Assembly: GCF_000315545.1 (NCBI RefSeq)
Contig: NZ_JH992902.1
Location: forward strand, 1,734,638-1,798,637
Length of the DNA stretch: 64,000 nucleotides
Direction: 5' to 3'
Source of the DNA: Selenomonas sp. F0473
GTDB lineage: Bacteria > Bacillota > Negativicutes > Selenomonadales > Selenomonadaceae
Below are positions 56,403 through 64,000 of the stretch, one piece after another. Under the pieces are notes generated by a model. That model had not been told where the DNA came from and did no database searches. It saw nothing but the letters and a program-made list of their open reading frames with translations. The position numbers were made by a program, and so were the translations under genes. The number at the start of each line of letters is the position of its first letter. The first letter of the stretch is position 1.

Positions 56403-56403
56403 A

Positions 56404-57829
<1,426 letters not shown>

Positions 57830-57846
57830 GAGCCTTTGAGGGCAAT

Positions 57847-57877
57847 AGAAAAACCACCGCTGCGGCGGTGGTTTTTC
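57847..57877 (+). terminator. Terminator of eno
   Basis: AGAAAAACCACCGC and GCGGTGGTTTTTCT pair around TGCG, with the T-run inside the right arm. The same structure works on the minus strand. Confidence 0.85.
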
Positions 57878-57879
57878 TA

Positions 57880-58015
57880 TGTCATGTGGGAGAATGTTCG
57901 TTTGTAAAGGCTAAAGTCAGTGGAGCGGAAGCTTTGACGCATCGTCAGGAATAACGAGAACACGAGGAAGGCATATATAGACTACGTCGACGAAGCGTTC
58001 GAAAAAGATCCCACT
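57880..58015. repeat. Short gap with a probable dispersed-repeat copy
   Basis: The segment 57925-57990 shares a gapped pattern with the minus strand of 41590-41660 (AGGAATA.CGA, ACGTCGA and TTCGAAA in the same order). A forward frame reading NNENTRKAYIDYVDEAFEK has no start codon or ribosome binding site and may be a gene remnant. Confidence 0.35.
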
Positions 58016-58528
58016 TTAGAGCACTTTCACAATCTCTGTCGCTCTTTTGCGTACGGTATGCCGCGGGGAGGGGACGCCCTGTTCGGCCGGATAGCCGACG
58101 GGGAAGATGGCGATGAGGTCGTAGCCCGCCATCTCGGGGAAGAATTCTTTCAGCTTCGGCGCGTCGAAGTGACCGACCCATGTCGAGGCGAGCCCCTCGT
58201 TGTGAATGGCGAGCATGATATGCGTCGCGGCGATGGCGGCGTCCACATCGGCAAAATTGCGCTCGTCATATTGCCGCACCCACGCTTCGTCGGCCTTGCC
58301 GCCCACCACGAGGAAGAGTCCCGCGCCGAAGGTGTATTTTGTCGTCTTGGCGAGCTTTGCCCGCGCCGCGGGGCTTTGCACGGCCCAGACTTTGAACGGC
58401 TGCTTGTTGACCGCCGTCGGGGCAAGCCGCGCCGCCTCGAAGATGCGGCCCGTCGCGTCGTGCGGGATCTCTTTGTCCGAGAGCGCGCGGCAGGAAAAGC
58501 GTTCCTTGATGAGCTCGTTGAATTCCAT
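58016..58528 (-). CDS. Nitroreductase-family protein
   Basis: This is an FMN-dependent oxidoreductase of the nitroreductase fold. The 170 residues start MEFNELIKERFSCRALSDKE with the conserved FMN-binding SCR region, then APTAVNKQPFKVW near 36-48 and the end VGYPAEQG near 145-152. The length is that of the short subfamily. GGAGGAGG precedes the ATG. Electron donor and substrate are unknown. Confidence 0.9.
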   Translation of the reverse strand: MEFNELIKERFSCRALSDKEIPHDATGRIFEAARLAPTAVNKQPFKVWAVQSPAARAKLAKTTKYTFGAGLFLVVGGKADEAWVRQYDERNFADVDAAIAATHIMLAIHNEGLASTWVGHFDAPKLKEFFPEMAGYDLIAIFPVGYPAEQGVPSPRHTVRKRATEIVKVL

Positions 58529-58558
58529 GATAAAACCTCCTCCATCGCTATTCTATTT

Positions 58559-58567
58559 ATTATACCA
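58559..58567 (-). promoter_or_regulatory. Extended -10 promoter of the nitroreductase gene
   Basis: On the minus strand TGGTATAAT forms a perfect extended -10 box, 31 bases before the ATG at 58528; the -35 region is weak. Confidence 0.55.
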
Positions 58568-58582
58568 TCGGTGTCAAAATCT

Positions 58583-58611
58583 TTTTCAGCATAAAATAAG
58601 AAATCTATGCT
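58583..58611 (+). promoter_or_regulatory. Promoter of the M48 peptidase gene
   Basis: TTTTCA (58583-58588) is 17 bases from TATGCT (58606-58611), 35 bases before the start. It lies back to back with the nitroreductase promoter. Confidence 0.5.
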
Positions 58612-58645
58612 ATGCTGAGCATATCGTCATAAGGGAATGAGGTGT

Positions 58646-60463
58646 ATGATGCGAAAGAAACTCTGTGCGGTACTCACGATACTCGCGGTTGCGGCGGGGG
58701 CGCTGGTTCCGATGCCGCGCGCGGAGGCCATCGACGCGTGGGCGATCGCCGCGCAGGCGCTCGGCGTGTTCGGCGCGTATAAATCCTCTCTCGCGGCGGT
58801 GCTCGCGATGGGCAACGATGTCAACGCGCAGGTGCAGAGCAAGCGGCAGGACCTTGAGGAGCAGGGGCGCGCGAAGAACGCAAATGACGTTCGGCTCGTC
58901 GACGGCATCATGGAGCGGCTCGTAGAGCACGGCGACTATGTGCTGCGCGCGAACTCCCTGCCCTTTACGTGGGCGCTCACCGACAGTCCCGTCTTCAACG
59001 CGGCGTGTTACCCGACCGACTACGTGACGATTAACCGCGGGCTCGTTCACGGGCTGAACGGCAATGTGGACGAACTCGCCGCGGTGCTCGGACACGAGAT
59101 GACGCACGGCCTGCGCCAGCACAGCGCGCACAGTTACGCCAAGGCGGCGGCACAGTTCTACGGGATGGCCTTCCTCAACATGAGTACGGGACTCATGGAC
59201 TGGGAGAAGATGAGCGCGCTGGTCAATTACTCCATCGCAAAGAATGTCACGTTGCCGATTGAGTACGAGGCCGACGAGGGCGGGTTCCGCATCATGACGA
59301 GCGCGGGATTCAACCCCGGCGGCGGCGCGGCGGCGATGGCGCGCATGGGCTACTATATGACCTACGAGACGAAGGAACTGCTCGAGTATCAAGACCCGAC
59401 GCAGAAAGAACTCCCGCAGGACGATTTCTCCGACCATCCCGCCACGGAAAAGCGTGAGAAACGACTTGCGCAGTACATGACGGACTACAGCGCGGGGCAT
59501 GTCACGGTCAAAGACCGCAAAACGGTCTGCATCGACGGCACGCCGCTCCTCACCGTGACGTGGACGAACGACAATTACGACAACAGCCCTGAGAACGCCT
59601 ACCTTGTCGCGGGCGCGCTCGCGCGCGCGTTTCATGACTTCGATACGGCCGATGCGTGGGGGCTTGCCGTGACGCGGAACGGCGGAGCGACGCAGCGCGG
59701 CGATGCGCGCGTGAATGAACTGCTCTATCATTTTTTGACCGCGGCACATGCGGGCGCACTGCTGCGCGATCTCGTGCAGGCAGCCTATGCGGGTGAGGCG
59801 GCGAGCGGCGCGCGGGAGAAACTGCGCGCCGCCGAAAAAGAGCGCGCGGACGCACGCGCGAAGGAGCGCGCGGCGGTCGAGGCGGCGGACGCAAAGGCTG
59901 TCGATAAGATGCGCGAGAACAGCGACACGTACAGCGATTACGGGGACAGCGCGCGGGCGCTCATGCTCATGGAGCGGGTATTTGCCTCTCCCAACGACAC
60001 GGACCGCGCGCTCAGTTACGTTATCCGCGCGCGCGCCTATGCCGCGCGGGGAGATGCCGCGGCGGCGCGCGCAGATGCCGACCGCGGCGTCGCGGAGGGA
60101 GAGAAGAACGTCCTCACATGGGTGAACCGCGCGGATGTGCGCCGTACTCTCGGCGACCGTGAGGGAGCGCTCGCAGACTGCATGAAGGCGATCGAAGTGG
60201 ACGCAAAGAATCCCTTCGGATACCTCATCGCGGCGGAACTCTACGACGAGATGGGAGACGGCGCACAGGCAGAGCAGTATTTCAAGAAACTCTACGAAGT
60301 CGAGCCGCGCGCCGCCGCGCGTATCCCGGACACCTACTTAGAGCATATTGATAAAAAAGCATATGATAAACGCGTCAAGGAGCAAAAGAAAGCCCGCGAG
60401 GAGAAGGAAAAAGCGCTGCGGGAGAAAAATAAAAAGGAAAGCAGGATGAAGTCGAAATCCTGA
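58646..60463 (+). CDS. Exported M48-family metallopeptidase with TPR-like repeats
   Basis: The 605-residue protein starts with a signal peptide (MMRKKLCAVLTILAVAAGAL, cut near 28). The zinc motif HEMTH is at 150-154 (LGHEMTHGLRQHSAHSYAK) and the third-ligand region IEYEADEGGFRIM near 204-216. A region near 395-425 is rich in Lys, Arg, Ala and Glu and may be a coiled coil; TPR-like helices follow near 430-565, and the tail is Lys-rich. The layout is like BepA/YfgC, a periplasmic protease-chaperone for outer-membrane proteins, which fits a diderm. ATG 58649 and 58637 are other possible starts. Confidence 0.85.
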   Translation: MMRKKLCAVLTILAVAAGALVPMPRAEAIDAWAIAAQALGVFGAYKSSLAAVLAMGNDVNAQVQSKRQDLEEQGRAKNANDVRLVDGIMERLVEHGDYVLRANSLPFTWALTDSPVFNAACYPTDYVTINRGLVHGLNGNVDELAAVLGHEMTHGLRQHSAHSYAKAAAQFYGMAFLNMSTGLMDWEKMSALVNYSIAKNVTLPIEYEADEGGFRIMTSAGFNPGGGAAAMARMGYYMTYETKELLEYQDPTQKELPQDDFSDHPATEKREKRLAQYMTDYSAGHVTVKDRKTVCIDGTPLLTVTWTNDNYDNSPENAYLVAGALARAFHDFDTADAWGLAVTRNGGATQRGDARVNELLYHFLTAAHAGALLRDLVQAAYAGEAASGAREKLRAAEKERADARAKERAAVEAADAKAVDKMRENSDTYSDYGDSARALMLMERVFASPNDTDRALSYVIRARAYAARGDAAAARADADRGVAEGEKNVLTWVNRADVRRTLGDREGALADCMKAIEVDAKNPFGYLIAAELYDEMGDGAQAEQYFKKLYEVEPRAAARIPDTYLEHIDKKAYDKRVKEQKKAREEKEKALREKNKKESRMKSKS

Positions 60464-60467
60464 GCAT

Positions 60468-60514
60468 ATAAAAGAGACTGCCGCGCAGATACATCTGCGC
60501 GGCAGTCTCTTTTT
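60468..60514 (+). terminator. Terminator of the M48 peptidase gene
   Basis: A stem of about 20 pairs, AAAGAGACTGCCGCGCAGAT with its complement, with a very small loop, ends in TTTTT directly after the stop. It may also end transcripts from the minus strand. Confidence 0.9.
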
Positions 60515-60646
60515 GGATATGTTGAGATTCTGCGCCGCGATCGAACCTGTCGTTGGGGCGCCGCGCCGCTGTGTTCTGCGGCTCGTTATGGCGGCAAACC
60601 ATTCGACGATATGACGAAATTCGGCGCAAAAATCCAGCGTCGCCGG

Positions 60647-61912
60647 TTAGCGCGCCTTTTCGTATGCCAGTGCAATCAGCGCCATCGTCAGCTCGTAGGA
60701 TTTGCGCAGGGAGGGGATCGGCAGGAACTCGTAGTTGGAGTGGAAATTGAGCCCGCCCGTGAAGTAGTTCGGTGTCAGAATCCCCTTCGTGGAGATGAAG
60801 GAGCCGTCCGTGCCGCCGCGCATGGCGATGGTCTTGGGCGTGATGCCGAGGCGCTCCATCGCCTCGTAGATATTGTCGATGGCGCTGCGGTTCTCGTCCG
60901 TCACGGCGTCCGCGATGTTGCCGTAGGTGTCCTCCATCGTATAGGTCACGCGGCAGCGCGGCTCCAGCTGCCGCAGCTTTTCGATGTTTTCGAGGATGAG
61001 GCGCTTGCGCCCCTCGTAGCGCGCCTTGTCGTGGTCGCGGATGTTGAGCTCAACGACCGCGGTCGTCGGATTGGAGCGGATGGTCTGGCACCAGATATAG
61101 CCCTCCGTTCCCTCGGTGCACTCCGGCGTTTCCTTCCGGTCAAAGAGATTGACGAAATCGACGGCGAGCAGGGTCGGATTGACGAGCACGCCCTTCGCGC
61201 TCATCGGGTGCGCGCTCACGCCTTGAATCGTGATGGCCGCAGAACCCGCGTTGAACGTCTCGTAGACGACCTCGCCGAGGGCGCAGCAGTCGATGGTGTA
61301 GGCGTAGGCGACGGGGAACTTCGTGAAGTCCATGTTCTTTGAGCCCCAGAGCCCGCACTCTTCGTCGGGGACGAAGGATACATAGATGTCGCCGTGCGGG
61401 ATGGACGCATCGCCCGCAAGCGTTGCGAGCGCGGTCATGACGTTGGCGATGGCCGCCTTGTTGTCGGCGCCGAGGACGCTCGTGCCGTCGGTGACGATGA
61501 GCTCCTGCCCGACGTACGGCGCGAGCTCCGGATGCTCCGCCGCGCGCATGACGATGTTTTCTTTCTCGTTCAGTACAATATCGCCGCCCTCGTAGCGCAC
61601 GCGGCGCGGTTTCACGACGGGGCTGAGCGAGACGTCGACCGTATCCATATGCGCGCAGAACCCGACGGCGGGAACGTGCGGCGCGCCTGTGGGCAGATTC
61701 GCGGGGAGATATCCCGTGAGGACGCATTTATCGCTCAGCGAGACATCCGCCATGCCGAGCGCATTCAGTTCCTCTTGGAGGAGATGTGCCATATCCCATT
61801 GGCTCTCGGTGCTCGGCACCTTTACGCCGCCGTTGGCCTCGCTCTGCGACGGCACCTTGACGTAGCGGAGAAAGCGTTTGACGAGTTCTTCTTCTGTTTC
61901 ATGGTCGGTCAT
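60647..61912 (-). CDS. pepT: Peptidase T (tripeptidase)
   Basis: PepT is a zinc aminotripeptidase of the M20B group in the cytoplasm. The 421 residues show VGFCAHMDTVDVS near 83-95, VTDGTSVLGADNKAAIA near 140-156, SFVPDEECGLWGS near 179-191 and a C-terminal RGGTDGSFISTKG near 365-377. It lies 22 bases after the abgT stop on the minus strand, so import and hydrolysis of small peptides or aminoacyl compounds are probably linked. Confidence 0.95.
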   Translation of the reverse strand: MTDHETEEELVKRFLRYVKVPSQSEANGGVKVPSTESQWDMAHLLQEELNALGMADVSLSDKCVLTGYLPANLPTGAPHVPAVGFCAHMDTVDVSLSPVVKPRRVRYEGGDIVLNEKENIVMRAAEHPELAPYVGQELIVTDGTSVLGADNKAAIANVMTALATLAGDASIPHGDIYVSFVPDEECGLWGSKNMDFTKFPVAYAYTIDCCALGEVVYETFNAGSAAITIQGVSAHPMSAKGVLVNPTLLAVDFVNLFDRKETPECTEGTEGYIWCQTIRSNPTTAVVELNIRDHDKARYEGRKRLILENIEKLRQLEPRCRVTYTMEDTYGNIADAVTDENRSAIDNIYEAMERLGITPKTIAMRGGTDGSFISTKGILTPNYFTGGLNFHSNYEFLPIPSLRKSYELTMALIALAYEKAR

Positions 61913-61934
61913 CGGAATCTCCTTTCAATCTGCG

Positions 61935-63500
61935 TTAAAACATGACGCGCGGATAGACGTAGTCGGCTTGGAACCCGAGCGGGATGTTCAGCCACCAGAA
62001 GAGGTAGAGCATAATCGTCAGCGTGACGAGGAGGGTCACCGTGTACGGCAGCATGAGCGAGCTGAGCGTGCCGACGCCCGTCGCCTTATAGTATTTCTGA
62101 CAGTAGACGATGATGAGCGGGTAGAACGCGAACATCGGCGTGCAGACGTTGACGGCGGAGTCGCTGACACGGAACGCCGCCTGCGTCAGTTCGGGCGCGA
62201 TGCCGACGGCCATGAGCATCGGAACGAAGATGGGCGCGAGAATCGCCCACTTCGCCGACGCCGAGGTGATGATGAGATTCAGCATACCGACGAAGAGGAT
62301 GATGCCGAAGATTGTGACCTGCGGCGGCAGCGCGAGCGACTTCAGGAACTCCGCGCCCGCGATGGCAATCAGCGCGCCGATGCCGGACGCACCGAACACA
62401 TACATGAACTGTGCGGCGAAGAAGTAGAACACGATGAGCTGAATGAGCGTCTTCGTAATCTCCTCCATCGAATGCGTGAAATCCTTGGAACTGCGGAAAT
62501 TGCCGCTGATGATGCCGTAGACGACGCCGACCGCCGCCGCGAGCAGGAAGATGATGGCGACGATGGACTGCATGACGGGCGCCTTAAAACTCGCGATATT
62601 GCCCGCCGGGTCGCGCAGGATGGAATCCTCGGGCAGGAGGGCGAGGACGAGCCCGACGAGGAGCAGCACGAGGAACGCGCTCGCGATATAGAACGCGCGG
62701 TTCTCGCGCGGCGTGACGGAGAGGTCCTGCGCGGGGACGTCGATGTCCGCGTCCACGGGGCAGGCCTTGCGGCACCACGGTTCGACGACTTTTTCCGTCA
62801 CCCACCAGCAGCCCGCGATGACGATGAACGTTGAGCCGAGCGCGTAGAAGTAGTTGCAGAGGACGTTGACCTCATAGGTCGGGTCGATGATCTGCGCCGC
62901 CATCTGCGTGAACCCCTGAATGACGGGGTCGATTGCCGACGGCGTGTAGTTGGCGGCGAACGCGCCCGCGATGCCCGCGAAGGACGCGCCGATGCCCGCG
63001 AGCGGATGCTTGCCCGATGCGTAGAACATGTACGCGGCGATGGGAATGATAATCATATATCCCGAGTCCGGCGCGAGATGGCTCGCCATGCCGACGAGGA
63101 TGACGATGGGCGTGATGAGGCGTTTCGGCGTGACGGCGAGGATTTTCTTGAGCCCCGTATTGATATAGCCGGAGCCGTCCGCGATGCCGATGCCGAGCGT
63201 CGCCACGATGACCATGCCGAGCGGCGGGAATCCCGTGTAGTTCGTCACCATCTTCGTGAGCAGCGTGACGAGCGCGGCGGGGTCCAGCATATTATTGACC
63301 GCAATCGGTTCGTGCGTCGAGGGATGGATGTAGTCGAAGTGCATCTGCGATAGGATTGCGGATAAAACGCAGGTAATGATGAAGGCGCAGATGAATAGCA
63401 TTGTGATGTCGGGGATGCGGTTGCCCATCCGCTCGATCCATCCGAGGATGCCGCCGACCTCCTGTTTCGGCGGCGCAGCGTTCGGCAGTTCGTTTGTCAT
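61935..63500 (-). CDS. abgT: AbgT-family transporter
   Basis: AbgT-type carriers take up p-aminobenzoyl-glutamate, and some members export drugs. The 521 residues hold 11-13 hydrophobic segments, with GWIERMGNRIPDITMLFICA near 19-38, DGSGYINTGLKKIL near 104-118 and GMASHLAPDSGYMIIIP, family signatures with hairpin loops. I chose the ATG at 63500 because GGGAGG lies before it; nine upstream residues are possible but unlikely. Linked with pepT, a dipeptide-like substrate is plausible. Confidence 0.9.
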   Translation of the reverse strand: MTNELPNAAPPKQEVGGILGWIERMGNRIPDITMLFICAFIITCVLSAILSQMHFDYIHPSTHEPIAVNNMLDPAALVTLLTKMVTNYTGFPPLGMVIVATLGIGIADGSGYINTGLKKILAVTPKRLITPIVILVGMASHLAPDSGYMIIIPIAAYMFYASGKHPLAGIGASFAGIAGAFAANYTPSAIDPVIQGFTQMAAQIIDPTYEVNVLCNYFYALGSTFIVIAGCWWVTEKVVEPWCRKACPVDADIDVPAQDLSVTPRENRAFYIASAFLVLLLVGLVLALLPEDSILRDPAGNIASFKAPVMQSIVAIIFLLAAAVGVVYGIISGNFRSSKDFTHSMEEITKTLIQLIVFYFFAAQFMYVFGASGIGALIAIAGAEFLKSLALPPQVTIFGIILFVGMLNLIITSASAKWAILAPIFVPMLMAVGIAPELTQAAFRVSDSAVNVCTPMFAFYPLIIVYCQKYYKATGVGTLSSLMLPYTVTLLVTLTIMLYLFWWLNIPLGFQADYVYPRVMF

Positions 63501-63656
63501 ACAGATTCCTCCCGGAGTGGCCTCCATCCGATGAGCGGATATGATGTAGAAGCCCGTTGATTACAGCGAAAAACATAATAATTTTGCTATTTCGACAAAT
63601 AAAGGAAAAATCCTTTTATAAAGATTGGATCCGCGCGTATTTTCGCGCCGCTTCCA
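63501..63656 (-). other. AT-rich gap before abgT
   Basis: The middle of this gap is AT-rich and holds a weak AAAGGA/TCCTTT hairpin near 63603-63618 that could end the MFS gene on the minus strand. A promoter for abgT is likely here, but no good -35/-10 pair was found. Confidence 0.4.
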
Positions 63657-64000
63657 TTATTTTCGCATACGCCGCCACACTGCGTAGCAGAGCGCGGCAC
63701 AGAGAACGACGACGGCGTCGACGACACCGTAGGTAAAAGCGTATCCGTAGGCGACGGCGACAAGCCCGAGACCGGCCGCGGCAAGGCCGACGCTGATGTC
63801 GAGCGACCAGAAGTAAGTGGCGGTGGCGACGCCGGCGCGCGCCGGCGGGGCGCTGCGGACGGCGAGCGTTTGGAACGCGGGCGTCGCCGCGCCGAAGCCC
63901 GCGCCGAGGAGAACGGCCGCCTCGAGGAGGGATATCATATCCGCGGATTTGCCGAGAAAGATCATGCCGGCCCCAAACAGGAGCAGCCCCGGGTAGACGA
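63657..64000 (-). CDS. MFS transporter, C-terminal part (cut by window end)
   Basis: The frame is open to the window edge, leaving 114 residues. They hold about three to four hydrophobic helices, with AAVLLGAGFGAATPAFQTLA and the GVATATYFWSLDISVGLAAA segment, typical of the second half of a 12-helix major facilitator drug-efflux-type protein, and end in a basic tail WRRMRK. The substrate cannot be judged from this piece. Confidence 0.8.
   Translation of the reverse strand, partial: VYPGLLLFGAGMIFLGKSADMISLLEAAVLLGAGFGAATPAFQTLAVRSAPPARAGVATATYFWSLDISVGLAAAGLGLVAVAYGYAFTYGVVDAVVVLCAALCYAVWRRMRK

Larger units (their letters stand above)
55944..56403. other. Hairpin-rich non-coding region before eno
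   Basis: No gene is convincing in these 460 bases. Items seen in order: the response-regulator terminator (55953-55993); a 12-base stem at 56013-56024/56050-56061 with T-runs on both strands; GCAGAT/ATCTGC (56076-56081/56089-56094); TGTAAGG/CCTTACA (56111-56117/56124-56130); GGAACG/CGTTCC near 56135-56154; then AT-rich DNA with GTGACT/AGTCAC (56250-56263). A structured non-coding RNA is possible. Confidence 0.5.

Overview
The window looks like a chromosomal segment of a GC-rich diderm Firmicute of the Negativicutes, most likely close to Selenomonas (Selenomonadaceae). This is inferred from gene content, not from a database search. The Firmicute signs are the str and S10-spc-alpha gene order, a zinc-type S14, a YbxF-like L7Ae protein, RemA, RqcH, and SAM-I and FMN riboswitches. 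The outer-membrane sign is a secretin. GTG and TTG starts preceded by strong ribosome binding sites are common. No rRNA, tRNA or CRISPR array was seen.

Layout: 1-4026 carries trmB, an ftsW/rodA-type SEDS gene and an alkaline-phosphatase-superfamily membrane transferase. A strong promoter at 4342-4370 starts the str operon (ybxF, rpsL, rpsG, fusA, tuf), which ends in a hairpin at 8924-8953. The S10-spc-alpha ribosomal block runs from rpsJ at 9116 to rplQ at 23471 with secY, adk, infA and rpoA inside it, and ends at a strong terminator (23489-23519). Then comes one AT-rich gene of 4.6 kb coding for a superfamily 1 helicase fused to a PD-(D/E)XK nuclease, the clearest foreign or defence-like gene here. 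From 28271: rqcH on the minus strand, then the divergent dapF-yicC-remA-gmk-rpoZ-coaBC operon with ogt behind it. At 34860-38862 is an accessory patch: a DUF4143-type ATPase with an operator-like palindrome, an orphan RelB-type antitoxin, a small antitoxin-like ORF, a protein with two copies of one domain and an unknown exported protein.

A SAM-I riboswitch controls metK (39155), followed by an M20 amidohydrolase. On the minus strand lie an acyltransferase, a SIMPL-domain protein and a small membrane protein. htpG (44250) has an inverted repeat of CIRCE-like geometry at its promoter. A TerC-family gene and an orphan DhaM-type PTS protein precede an FMN riboswitch, which heads ribD-ribE-ribBA-ribH and, with no visible break, yfcE, hslO and a YgjP-type metallopeptidase. 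After that come a small PilP/GspC-like protein, a secretin and an orphan NarL-type response regulator; a 580-base hairpin-rich gap; eno; a nitroreductase; a secreted M48 peptidase with TPR-like repeats; and the minus-strand pair abgT-pepT. The window ends inside an MFS transporter.

Much of the segment is translation and housekeeping. Parts that look less ordinary are the helicase-nuclease gene, the 35-38 kb accessory patch, the isolated secretin cluster, the palindromes at the ATPase, htpG and eno promoters, and the structured DNA between the response regulator and eno.
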